From Pseudomonadota bacterium (lineage in GTDB: Bacteria; Pseudomonadota; Gammaproteobacteria; Burkholderiales; Burkholderiaceae_C), in contig JAIUOW010000015.1 of the NCBI GenBank assembly GCA_020161775.1, positions 1 to 64,000 of the forward strand: 64,000 nucleotides of DNA, written 5' to 3'. Positions 37,601-43,880 of this stretch are shown in pieces. The notes beneath the pieces were generated by a model, which saw nothing but the letters and a program-made list of their open reading frames with translations, ran no database searches and had not been told where the DNA came from. Each line of letters opens with the position of its first letter. Position 1 is the first letter of the stretch. The translations under genes were made by a program, and so were the position numbers.

Positions 37601-37993
37601 CTCGCGCACCGGCCCGCGGGAAGTCGCCGGTTGAGGATTTGCCCGGGCGCGCAGGGAATCGCGCAGGGCTGCGCCACGGTCAAACACCGCCTCGGGCTCG
37701 TTCTCCAGCACGGAGCCTGAGCGCATGGGGTTGGCATTGAATGTGGGCTGACCGGTCGGCATCGAAGGCTGCGGCGCCAGGTCGTCCATCGGCAGGTCGG
37801 GCCCAGGTCCGATGTCCATGCGCCGGGGGTCCATGGCGGTGCGGCCATAGGTCGGTTCCGCGCGGGGTACGACAGCGGACGGGTTGACGCTGCCACGGCC
37901 AGCACCGGCTGTTGAATCAAGGCCCAGCACCTCAGCATCACTGAGGTAACCGCCGCCGCCAAAAACCTCTTCGTCGCTCAGATACTGGCTCAT
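28604..37993 (-). CDS. Giant large polyvalent protein (virion-ejected, with zincin and PRTase-like domains)
   Basis: 3,129 residues, intact. Visible parts in order: a Gly/Ala-rich N terminus with amphipathic stretches (about 140-420); an acidic linker (820-960); the phage motif 'APEQRKDNTGDMFGG' near 970; an LPD1-like block from about 1298 ('FRGVEFGNWAAQDERQ') leading to a zinc-protease motif 'HEWAHALDHYF' at 1382; a phosphoribosyltransferase motif 'LLVDDTLTQGGTL' near 1757; a second zincin motif 'LHEAFHRGL' at 1943; a long helical C-terminal part with 'NNVVSNMTMAHFAG' near 2660, 'DLFYRYLIWKDA' near 2760 and hydrophobic segments at 2810-2850. Such proteins are packaged and injected with the DNA; the enzymatic domains are predicted to modify host targets. 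It overlaps the upstream internal-protein gene by four bases. Confidence 0.85.
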   Translation of the reverse strand: MSQYLSDEEVFGGGGYLSDAEVLGLDSTAGAGRGSVNPSAVVPRAEPTYGRTAMDPRRMDIGPGPDLPMDDLAPQPSMPTGQPTFNANPMRSGSVLENEPEAVFDRGAALRDSLRARANPQPATSRGPVRELRPSMPIEDRSLPRAAGDTALGLYSGAMGLAKGVADNVNAGANPVSSFIETAQAGARRLMSPELRDQQIKREARILTAQRSQGELAGARAAWQSLFDLPAAGLDTLAQGAGSLIPTIALGVGGASPAVLAAVNAGSVAGEGAERTARKLRELPPTVWAEDAAYQHLTTQAGASHAEAVAILAPMRAVPAQVAGAVAGAISGRVGVEGVLTGQTVAGTARARAGRAAGELGTEQLETVIPGAVANAQIGAVDGKTSWFEGLGRDVVDTAVGTVPGAALAASGPNPKQPKDEAARALADMLNGAGFNPLPDTIGASLNPNLTAQPIAPRVQDMPTVPVVPSITRALAETPDASSNSGAADRVANILGVNPDAPAPIQNAPNGQAAAGIPAGLDAAGGAGNPDASTSIPAGNGQGTVGPAMGAGQPGSAPAGDPAPLAAQPAAVTQSSAAQLEARIVQALAATPRATRQDAAGRTSDAQPAINPGAVGEMDPAQVVAPIVPEAKQPATKGDVAAVVDKAVTAIVGRDSVPINEGGKPFKTRAAAATQRALQPSMRVVRVDGGFALAPKTEKQLAAEEAASRRLRNPQTSPKGEPIPAHAFIAAEGGLRRQEMAGAGFDVNPKVGNRSLFAGQGKGLTIEQATQALIQEGYLAEGASHSQAFDLIRKSVTNPQYTPDGWERIAEAEQEARRLAAQDALREDVQDVAEEIQELTDDELEFLDENDDNILDVFGSGVPMTEEDADRIFGAYVDETEAQPRTGESGPQAGQDAAGSTPPGDRPRDRAAQREEGGDEGLTAPTQQDVLAQQDRREQAEDLDQREQIQREASGFQLQAQAPEQRKDNTGDMFGGPTVDDFQKSMERSRKPGAAPEGPDLFGAEPAAAPAAPAKAIEDAGEKIGGARKDRWRERGLDLEDLEGMSESEGAELATKANVWKPDYEAMAEAAEPVTAAMVKTVYDQLAAQPKKNTPAGRRNYVTMMQAVRKAYSEAKTPEDVKQAGAKLKADIGLYSTDDTVKTKAREVLFSVYKGRSDPFVLGYNELSKAKKMVEDGFPAKGEPWKKRLYVRAQTGRGLTPRGLEVVTSESASLGTPLTPEQIAAGYFRISTKDGRAVGYAPTKEDAEATAKTIYERDLKKGAADKPEPLRPNLDRLEREKLPKRIDRDVTADDFVKDFGFRGVEFGNWAAQDERQRIINMAYDGLMDLAEIMGVPPKAMSLNGTLGMAFGARGGGRFAAHYEPGKLVINMTKINGGGSMAHEWAHALDHYFGELNQKDAYTTRARGASGWYDEQQYRGAPMNRMEKDAEGKWVNVSKLRLDNMRPEMAQAFDNLMSALFSGQETKAQAVRSEELAIERYQALADKETDPQMKAAYQRGVEARQKGLEELRKDPDDKTYPKGRSMYAGEAQKLVGKSATGYWTRPTEMFARAFESWVFDKVAAMGARSDYLVHGVEEDRFAGGDYKGNPYPTGTERASINAAFDKLAATIQTKEGDDGKVVMFSRRNDTPVTMPPVVIGSTLGSATSHPDYPAAKTGDVEAAARLAKATVTPGLVARTKELLAGRKPVVIPVAGIESGGINMIPQAAGTALAKQLGLTVDGGIVQVMRAERTKLQGLDRVFRQPEFDGPVVAGQQYLLVDDTLTQGGTLTALASHIRQGGGQVVGAVALTGKQYSATMQPSRETLTKLRTKHGSIETEFRAATGYGFDALTESEARYLAAYEPAQSVRDRIAAELEQRRSEEAGQAAGLSRADAQTAVDALKAAGLRKLVLADTIEQLPDTGKKKIKSEDAQGVRGMYDPATDTAYLVRSNIASRDEAMFVGLHEAFHRGLRKTFGADIEPVLDLLYEGNASVRLNADAFMRTHPTVDRYEAIEEILADRAGRGQTGDINGWAKLLAFLRDALGKIAKAMGVKVEFTDAQITDLVAGVRRAGMQDEVHVESGAPVSRSRPKATITFATPITGPSGKKLTAYTWQWKPMEYVDRTGEDRVARISDWDKSETNAETGRDVVHQFVVDGQVVSLETAAKLLGYDKAPAEMKATASAVKTLARLRMQQAEVTSALEAFDADRAEVQKLDRPEITGPDDKSWYHMGDARVRQAEPGQMRDERRRVLVENWQSNRLGDRGWRGGDIAGESLRRQQQDLQDRIARAEKKVGVANVSGERNRGTFDPKDPDIRFSRTQPTATPAKNAARSIWFDETGRLQFAPGAAVNRWLADGIVGKALSRAYLRTASPAMRKQLRAMKLTVQAAQDKAVEVAKAAQEMHPDERAMVSDVIEQELAAGTTPPAEVLRMASVMNTAMAEQTQELIDLGMLTAESAARWNGKYLPRYYGKSLGKTVEAAWEKAVRTLTRKPSALTGIKGKHLKGRGLYATAFANEVQDWLDLGYEIRDADLDPAVKTAADVAALVKSRKLKARDGVQVWRDFTRDERDNMGEIRDAALRFTLGYMETQRDIALGRMFEAMAADPELSSKTETEQHTHRVPDGTREGSGAKRYGKLSGRYISRDDFSQLENATGVDSEVFKAYKDALAVWKEGKTVANPVAHFNNVVSNMTMAHFAGVSYWEQHKYIGALYDFATGSPKVKEAREAGLFLGTVSDEELRGMLPEELRKLVVKTESYGRKLGRSTISVMMLGLRSPLNKAYKAEDLFYRYLIWKDATNRGMDAEDAVDYAQRFIFDYSDLPKTARWIRDAAIPFFSYTYKFVPAFVSTALTHPTRLAAPAAVLWGLQAMAYAMLASGDEDDDEGVLKAVWQSVTDPARREKAIALAKEEGKNLPEWMKGKTALGTPRAIRLQNDKDTGLPTFIDVARVVPGGDIFDVNANAGGMPFLQWMTPNNPLLTSFGAMFLNRDAFTGRDIVDKGIDTDGEAASKRGAWMWKQFTPAITAGSYHWERMMQAAATANGGELPAWVPDLLGGDSTGVGKDGVAVTPGRAALNTIGIKIRPMDLDRSEAIEESQKQRLIREIDARVRSLQRQHRNGAISDRALDAERDLAAEKKDRLRDGKDVDGNAID

Positions 37994-39147
37994 TGCAGTT
38001 TCCAGCCCTTGCCGTCCCAGACAGCGGTTTTGCCCTTGTTCGGCCCGGATTGCACGACTTGCTTCTCGCCTACCTTGCGCCCGGTGGTTCCTGCAGGCGG
38101 CGGCTTGTTGCCGCGCCCGCGCTCACCCTCGGCGGTGGTGTAGTCACGGATGCGGGCCTGCACCGTGGCCTTGTCCGCTTCCCATCGGTCGATCTTGGCG
38201 GTCATCTTGTCGATCTCGGCTTTGTGCTGCTCCTTGGTCATGCCCGCCGGGCGCTCCTTGCGCAGGGCCTTCAAGGTATCCTCGGCCCGCTTGAGGTCTG
38301 AGTCGATTGAGATGCGCTCCTGCTGCAGGGCCTGGAATTCCTTGGTCTTTATCTCCCGTCCGCCATCGCGCGCAGATGCGCTGTTCTTGGCTGCGCTGGC
38401 CCGCTCGTCGGCTGCCATCGCGTTGCCGAGGTCGGTCTGCTTTACACCAGCCACCCCGGCGGTATCGACCAGCTGATTGCCCTGCACCGCAACGCGCGGC
38501 TTGCCTTCGACGGCCATCGCCGTCGCGCCGGCTTTACGCAGGTCACCATCACTGGTGGCACCCCGCACCGCGTCGTTGACGATACCCTGCCCGGTGCCTT
38601 TTTCGTAGTCGTCCACCTTGCCGCGGGCTCGCGCCAGGATGCGCTGGATGGCGATGTTCCCTCGCTTGGCGGCATCTGCCGACATGCCGCCGACTTGCAC
38701 CCGGGCGGGAACTGCTGTCTCCATGCCGCCAGTCGCATCGGTGTAGCCCGTGACGCTTTCGCTCACCGGATCGGCCATCCTGGCGCCCGGGTTGGCGCCG
38801 AAGATGCGGGAGATCACGTTCGCCGCGTCGTCGCCCTCTTCGGCGCGCACGGATTCCACCAGCAGGCGCTGCTGTTCGGGCGTCTTGGCGCTCTCGGCCA
38901 AGTCGAACAGAGTGAAGGCGCCACCTCCAGCGCCAGAGCCCCGGCTCGCGCCCTTGGCGTCCAGCCGCATCTGTGCAAGGTCACGCTGTTGAGCCAGTCG
39001 GTCTTCTTGCAGCGCGCGGCGCTCGGCATCGCGCTCGCGGGCAAGCATTTGCTGCGCGTCGATCCTGTCGCGGTACTCAGCTTCGGCAGCGCCACCACGG
39101 CCCACCCCTTCGACAGTGCCGCCCAGGAGGTGTCCAAAGAAACTCAT
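37990..39147 (-). CDS. Internal virion protein (coiled-coil)
   Basis: 385 residues from ATG 39147 (MSFFGHLLGGTVEGVG...), overlapping the upstream stop (ATGA). A helical N-terminal third (residues 20-65, 'AQQMLARERDAERRALQEDR') and a second coiled coil at 285-345 ('ISIDSDLKRAEDTLKALRKE') end in a basic tail 'GKTAVWDGKGWKLQ'. Lacks an enzyme motif. Its position between portal-side genes and the giant protein suggests an ejection or core protein. Confidence 0.7.
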   Translation of the reverse strand: MSFFGHLLGGTVEGVGRGGAAEAEYRDRIDAQQMLARERDAERRALQEDRLAQQRDLAQMRLDAKGASRGSGAGGGAFTLFDLAESAKTPEQQRLLVESVRAEEGDDAANVISRIFGANPGARMADPVSESVTGYTDATGGMETAVPARVQVGGMSADAAKRGNIAIQRILARARGKVDDYEKGTGQGIVNDAVRGATSDGDLRKAGATAMAVEGKPRVAVQGNQLVDTAGVAGVKQTDLGNAMAADERASAAKNSASARDGGREIKTKEFQALQQERISIDSDLKRAEDTLKALRKERPAGMTKEQHKAEIDKMTAKIDRWEADKATVQARIRDYTTAEGERGRGNKPPPAGTTGRKVGEKQVVQSGPNKGKTAVWDGKGWKLQ

Positions 39148-39668
39148 GCAGGGCCTCCGATCTTGTCCATCACGTTGGCAGGTTGTGCCGGCTGCTGCCC
39201 CAACATCTGCTGGGCGCGGGCTCTGTCGTCTTGGGACAGCAAACCGTCCTCGGCGTCCATCTCCAGGTAGGCGGCAATCGAGCCCTGCAAGGTGTCCTGC
39301 AGGTAGGACGGCAGGTTCTCGTCCTTCACCAGCCCGGCCTCGTTTGCCACGGCGGCCACGTCCTTGCAGATCTGAATGCCGACGTGCATCAGCACCACGG
39401 GGGCAACGGGTTGCCCGGCCTGCTCGCTCATCTGGACCATTTGGCGCACGGTCTGCGTGCCCAGCGTGATCGCACCTTCTACCGGGTCGGCTTGCAGGGT
39501 TGCCAGCCATTCGTCGGCGGCCTCGCCCATGACCTGCCGGGCGCGGCCCAGCAAGAGGTCAAACTGGGCCTGCTGCTCGGGGCTTGCGGGTTGAGCCTTG
39601 GGGCTGGCGTTGGTGCGGCCAGGCGCGGCGGGTTGCTGCTCGGGCTTGTCCTCGAAGATCGGGTTCAT
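39144..39668 (-). CDS. Internal virion module hypothetical protein
   Basis: 174 residues, Gln/Ala-rich. A disordered start (residues 1-30) is followed by a helical bundle ('FDLLLGRARQVMGEAADEWL', 'VVLMHVGIQICKDVAAVANEAG') and a Gln-rich tail. No family recognised. Overlaps the next gene by four bases, so the two are likely made together. Confidence 0.68.
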   Translation of the reverse strand: MNPIFEDKPEQQPAAPGRTNASPKAQPASPEQQAQFDLLLGRARQVMGEAADEWLATLQADPVEGAITLGTQTVRQMVQMSEQAGQPVAPVVLMHVGIQICKDVAAVANEAGLVKDENLPSYLQDTLQGSIAAYLEMDAEDGLLSQDDRARAQQMLGQQPAQPANVMDKIGGPA

Positions 39669-39681
39669 CGCGGTCCTTCGG

Positions 39682-40551
39682 TTATCGGGTGACGGTCAGG
39701 CCGGTGCTCATGCCCATGCGGCGGCGCTGCTCGGCCATCTCGGAGTCGATCTGCTTTTGCTTGTCCCGGGCGGCAGACGCGGCGCTGATGCCCTTGCCTA
39801 CGCCTTCCAGCGCGCCCCATGCACCACGGCTGACGTTACCCTTCTCGTCGTAGATCAGCCGCTCGAAGAAAGAGCGCTGGCCGGGGGCTGCAGCCTGATT
39901 GGCAGAAGCGATGGGCTTGGCGGCGGCGGCGGGCTGGGCTTTGGTGGCCTGTGACGCAACAGCACCCTCAGCCTTGACGGTAGGAGCGGCAACTTCCTGC
40001 ACGCCCTGAACCTGTTCCACGGCAGCCAGTTCGGGGCCGTTGGGCGCGTTGAGCAGGTCCTGCCCGCCCGATGCCATGGGGGAAAGCGTCTGGCTCGGGG
40101 CCATGCTCTCCATCCCGGCCAGTTGGGAAGATTCCAGCGCAGCCTCGCCGCCGTAGGCGCCGTCTGCCAGCGTGCCCATGGAGTCCATGGATTCACCAGC
40201 CATCTCGGCAAGCGAGCCAAAGTCCCCGGCGCCACCGGTGCCTGCTGCGGTGAACTGATCGCTGGCAAGGTCCATACCGTTGATGGCGTCTGCTCCAGTG
40301 CCAGCTGCTGCATCACCGATGCCAAACCCACCGCCGAAAGCGCCGTAGGCCGCGCCAAAGATGTTGCCGATCTTTACAAGGTCCTCCCCGAATACCGAGG
40401 CGGCGGCCTTGTTGATCTTGTCGCTGATGCCGGTGACGGAAAAGGCTACGGTCGTCAGGGCTGTCGCCATGGCGCCGCTGATGCCAATGGCAGCGCCAAG
40501 AGCAGCACCAGCACCGGTGGCGGTCATCAGGAGGGGGACGGCTATTGCCAT
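39682..40551 (-). CDS. Internal virion protein with membrane-active N terminus
   Basis: 289 residues. The N-terminal 45 are Gly/Ala-rich and hydrophobic ('AVPLLMTATGAGAALGAAIG'), followed by Gly-rich segments and a low-complexity middle. The C terminus is charged ('KQKQIDSEMAEQRRRMG'). This composition is typical of podovirus ejection proteins that form a channel across the envelope. No catalytic motif. Confidence 0.68.
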   Translation of the reverse strand: MAIAVPLLMTATGAGAALGAAIGISGAMATALTTVAFSVTGISDKINKAAASVFGEDLVKIGNIFGAAYGAFGGGFGIGDAAAGTGADAINGMDLASDQFTAAGTGGAGDFGSLAEMAGESMDSMGTLADGAYGGEAALESSQLAGMESMAPSQTLSPMASGGQDLLNAPNGPELAAVEQVQGVQEVAAPTVKAEGAVASQATKAQPAAAAKPIASANQAAAPGQRSFFERLIYDEKGNVSRGAWGALEGVGKGISAASAARDKQKQIDSEMAEQRRRMGMSTGLTVTR

Positions 40552-40565
40552 GGTTTTTCCTCGGT

Positions 40566-41813
40566 TTAGTTCGTCTGTGCCTGTAGCTGGAAATCGGGAA
40601 TTCGCCTCGGCCAGTAGCCGAATACTTGGAGGTGCCCGTTCAAGTGCCCAAAATTGGATGCGGCATACCGGCCAAAACCAGCACGATCAACAGCAGGCAC
40701 TGCGCCCGACGTGTCTGTTGCCACCGCGCCGCCATCAAGACAGGCTGCAAAATCATTCGCCTTGTAGGCAACGGCCAAGGTGTGCGAGCCGGTGTCGATA
40801 GCGCCCAGGTTCATGTTCACCACGTTCACGCCGCCCGCGCTGACCTGCAAATAGACGACGCCCGCGTACACCAGCAAGCGGATTTGCTCGGCTTCGCTAG
40901 CATCAGTCGCGCTGAAAATAAAGCCGTCATCCGGCTTCACGCCGAAGCAATCGAACTTCACAACGATCGTCCCCTCTGCCTGATTCCACCAGTCGCTGAA
41001 ATCAGTGCCAGTCATGGTGAGGCTGTCGGGGGTGCGGGTGACGGCTGCTGCGCCTGTCGGGATGTAGCTCGTAGGGAACGGACCCTGCGCCAAAGAAGCG
41101 CAGCCAATGTAGTGCCCGGTGCCATCCGTCACTCCACCGCCAAGAACAGCGTCAACGTATGCCGTAGTTGCCGTGATCGTGGGCGTTCCCGTCAGAAGGA
41201 GTTGAAAGAGCCCACCGCCCCACGCGACTACAGACGCCGTTCCTGTTGATGCCGTGATTGCGCCCGTGGCAGTATTCACTGATGCACTGGCCACCGTAGC
41301 TGCAGCAGCTTGGTAAAACCCAAAGCTCAGAATGGGGTTTGCCGAATCACCAGCGCGAAAAAATATCGAGTAGGTTTTGGCAACCCCATCCGTTGTTGAA
41401 TGACCCCCTTGATACACATAAGTGCCGCCGCCAGCTTTTGCCAAAAAACCCATAGGCGCACCAGACGGGCCCAGCACGCCCGGAGTGGATGTCAGGGTTG
41501 CAAGGCCATCAGTTGTCCAGTCAAAGCCGGGATAAACCGGCGTCACGCCGTACAACAACTCATTCGTCCGCTGTTCCTCAATCAGCACCCCTCGTGCTGC
41601 CAGCGTCACCGGGTCATAGTCAAACCGGGGGCAGGTAGCCGCTTCAATCAGCCCTGCGCTGTTCACCCGCGTACCGTTGACCCCGCCAGCCGCAGTGATG
41701 CGCGGGTCCAGCGTGCCGGACAGGAAGTTCAGCCAAAGTGACGGGCCGCCGATGAGATTACCTCCCAGCACGGGGCGCAGCACCGGCTCCAATACAGGGC
41801 GCAGCAGCATCAT
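40566..41813 (-). CDS. Head or tail spike-type protein with lectin-like domain
   Basis: 415 residues. The segment 'RFDYDPVTLAARGVLIEEQ' near residue 63 is the signature that opens many phage head-spike/fibre domains. The following 170 residues are beta-rich, and residues 260-400 look like a LamG/concanavalin jelly roll ('GTIVVKFDCFGVKPDDGFIF', 'HTLAVAYKANDFAACLDGG'). Likely exposed on the virion and binding glycans; inference from fold-like pattern. Confidence 0.68.
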   Translation of the reverse strand: MMLLRPVLEPVLRPVLGGNLIGGPSLWLNFLSGTLDPRITAAGGVNGTRVNSAGLIEAATCPRFDYDPVTLAARGVLIEEQRTNELLYGVTPVYPGFDWTTDGLATLTSTPGVLGPSGAPMGFLAKAGGGTYVYQGGHSTTDGVAKTYSIFFRAGDSANPILSFGFYQAAAATVASASVNTATGAITASTGTASVVAWGGGLFQLLLTGTPTITATTAYVDAVLGGGVTDGTGHYIGCASLAQGPFPTSYIPTGAAAVTRTPDSLTMTGTDFSDWWNQAEGTIVVKFDCFGVKPDDGFIFSATDASEAEQIRLLVYAGVVYLQVSAGGVNVVNMNLGAIDTGSHTLAVAYKANDFAACLDGGAVATDTSGAVPAVDRAGFGRYAASNFGHLNGHLQVFGYWPRRIPDFQLQAQTN

Positions 41814-41814
41814 T

Positions 41815-42090
41815 TCAGGTCTGCTCCACCAGGATCGCCGACGAGCAAGCCATGCGGCGAACGCGGTAGGTTCCCGGCCCGCTGATGACCAAGGCTGGGG
41901 TGTCGCGGGTCAGGCGGCCAACCGTGAAGTATTCGCCGCCATCGCTCTTGATCTGAATCTCGGCCTGAGCATCTGCTGGCAGAACGGGCCCCGCAGCATC
42001 GGTCAGGAACACCGTGGCTGTAAAGCCTGATGCGACGGTGACATCGCTTGAGTTGGCATCGGTGATTCCGCTGGCAAGAATGACGGCCAT
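41815..42090 (-). CDS. Small beta-rich virion-module protein
   Basis: 91 residues, all-beta in character ('VTVASGFTATVFLTDAAGPV', 'YFTVGRLTRDTPALVISGPG', ending 'YRVRRMACSSAILVEQT'). Ends two bases before the spike-type gene start. No family recognised; size and composition suggest a decoration or adaptor protein. Confidence 0.65.
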   Translation of the reverse strand: MAVILASGITDANSSDVTVASGFTATVFLTDAAGPVLPADAQAEIQIKSDGGEYFTVGRLTRDTPALVISGPGTYRVRRMACSSAILVEQT

Positions 42091-42100
42091 GGTGGCTCTC

Positions 42101-42535
42101 CTATTGGTTCAGTGACTTGGAAAATGTGTTGCCCAGAAAGGCAAAGCCCTTGCGGTTGAGCACACGGGTGAATTTCGGCGCGTCCTTGATGCCAGCGAAG
42201 TTCGCCACCACCACACGGGTCGCGCGCATCCTCTGTGACCAGACGGTGAAGGCATCGAGCAAGGCCAGGCCGCTGCCGTCTTCGCTGTACCAGGCCAACT
42301 CGTGCGCCGTCATCCGCCCGTTGTAGAGGCCGGGCTGCACGAACCCGGCGATGAAGCCAAGCCCGGTGTTGCTGATGAAGACGGCTGACATGGCGCCGGT
42401 GGCGCAGGTCTCGAAGTTGCGGGCGGCCACAGTGGGGTCGAAGCGGTCGGTGTTGAACTGGCTGCGCGCGTGCTCCAGCTGCGCCAGCCGGGTCAGGCGG
42501 GCGACATCTTCGCTGGTGGCGCGGCGCACTGTCAT
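42101..42535 (-). CDS. GNAT-like acetyltransferase fold protein
   Basis: 144 residues: 'VRRATSEDVARLTRLAQLEH' start, 'GFIAGFVQPGLYNGRMTAHELAWY' (strands 4-5 of a GNAT fold), 'GSGLALLDAFTVWSQRMRATRV' (acetyl-CoA loop region) and 'FTRVLNRKGFAFLGNTFSK'. Acceptor substrate unknown. Encoded within the virion module between internal-protein genes, where several podoviruses carry a similar gene. Confidence 0.68.
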   Translation of the reverse strand: MTVRRATSEDVARLTRLAQLEHARSQFNTDRFDPTVAARNFETCATGAMSAVFISNTGLGFIAGFVQPGLYNGRMTAHELAWYSEDGSGLALLDAFTVWSQRMRATRVVVANFAGIKDAPKFTRVLNRKGFAFLGNTFSKSLNQ

Positions 42536-42537
42536 GG

Positions 42538-43659
42538 TCAGGTCACCACATCTGCCGCTGGCGCTGGTGCAGCAGCCGGTGCTGGTGTGCCGGTCTGGTT
42601 CTCGGACACCTTGATGATCCAGCTGTCGGGATTCCAGCCCAGCAAACCGGCGAAGTTCTCGATCATCGTGTTGTAGCTCGCACGCAGGTTCAGCAGCGTT
42701 TCCTTCTTGAGGTCGCTGTCCATGTCGGTGCGCGCGGAGATGCCGGCCAGCTTCTCGGCGTAGTCGGTGCGCGCCTGGGTGATGGCGTTGATGTACCCGC
42801 GCTCAAGCCCGGCGGCGTCATCGGCGCTACGGGTGCCGCGCAGTTCGATCTCACGCGCCAGCCCGCGGTCAGCAGCCCAGTCGTTGGCGCCAAGGTTGAA
42901 GTTGGCCATCTCCCGCTCGCGCTGCCACTGGTTGAAGTCGCGGCTGAAGGCGTTGGCGGTGTTGGCGTTGGTCTGCGCTGCATTGCCGTACATGGATGCG
43001 TCTGCATTGGCGATCGGCATCGCGGCGTCGTACATGGCCGACTCCCCTGCGCTGATGGCCATGCTGGAGTTCAGCGTCCCGTTGGCGTTCTGGCGCTGCA
43101 ACGCCCGGGTGCGGGCCTGCTGCATCAGAGGCGAGTCTTTGGCGATGATGGTTTCGATCTGCCCGGCCACCGTCTGGTTTGGCGTGACGTTCCACTGCGT
43201 CGCATCCTTCCATGGCTGAGTGCTCAGGGCAGGTGTCGCGGGCGCTCTTGTCGCAGGTTTGCTGCCATACAGTTTCTCGAACACGCCGCCTTCCAGCGCC
43301 TTTTCGGCGGTGCTGCGGCGGTCGCCGCCGGTGAAGGTTCCGGCGGTCCCCGCGACAGCAAGGTCCTGGTCCAGCAGATCGGAATACTGGTTCTGCCCCG
43401 TGCGGGCGTAGTTGTCCAGGACGCTGCGCGAGACCTCGGCGAATTGGCTGCCCACGTCACTTGCGCTGCGGCCCTTGGCAAGCTCGCCGGCCCAGAAGCC
43501 GATTCCCTCGGCATCCCCGGCGCGGCCAAAGGTGTCCTGATACATCTTTCCGGCCTGCGCGGTGTAGTCGGGGGCGGCACCGCTGGTGTCGGGCTGAGCC
43601 GGTGCGGGCGCAGGGGCTGGGACGTTGGGGTTGGGTCCCCAGTTTTCGAGCCAGTACAT
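42538..43659 (-). CDS. Internal virion protein with DUF4214-like repeat
   Basis: 373 residues. A Pro/Ala-rich start is followed by a DUF4214-like unit at 30-85 ('MYQDTFGRAGDAEGIGFWAG', 'AKGRSASDVGSQF'), then a helical body ('ANAFSRDFNQWQREREMANF') with a repeated Asn/Ala pattern and an Ala/Pro tail. No enzyme motif. Lies three bases from the acetyltransferase-like gene. Structural role inferred from context. Confidence 0.7.
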   Translation of the reverse strand: MYWLENWGPNPNVPAPAPAPAQPDTSGAAPDYTAQAGKMYQDTFGRAGDAEGIGFWAGELAKGRSASDVGSQFAEVSRSVLDNYARTGQNQYSDLLDQDLAVAGTAGTFTGGDRRSTAEKALEGGVFEKLYGSKPATRAPATPALSTQPWKDATQWNVTPNQTVAGQIETIIAKDSPLMQQARTRALQRQNANGTLNSSMAISAGESAMYDAAMPIANADASMYGNAAQTNANTANAFSRDFNQWQREREMANFNLGANDWAADRGLAREIELRGTRSADDAAGLERGYINAITQARTDYAEKLAGISARTDMDSDLKKETLLNLRASYNTMIENFAGLLGWNPDSWIIKVSENQTGTPAPAAAPAPAADVVT

Positions 43660-43661
43660 GG

Positions 43662-43880
43662 TCAGTAACCTCCTCGGGTGCCCGATGCGCGGGACTTCTG
43701 GGTGGCGGTGTTCTTCATCGTCTCGGGCAGCGTCAACAAGCGCTTGAGCTCGTCCATGCCAGCCTGGGCGGCGCGGATGTCCTTGTCGCTGGACTCGGTG
43801 CTGCAGCAGGTGGCGGTCAACTCCTTGATGCGGTCGTTGACCTTCTCGACCACGGCGCTCCAGGGCAGGTTTGCGCTCAT
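43662..43880 (-). CDS. Small helical phage protein
   Basis: 72 residues, predicted two helices ('WSAVVEKVNDRIKELTATCC', 'DIRAAQAGMDELKRLLTLPE') and a basic tail. Overlaps the portal stop by four bases. No family recognised. Confidence 0.68.
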   Translation of the reverse strand: MSANLPWSAVVEKVNDRIKELTATCCSTESSDKDIRAAQAGMDELKRLLTLPETMKNTATQKSRASGTRGGY

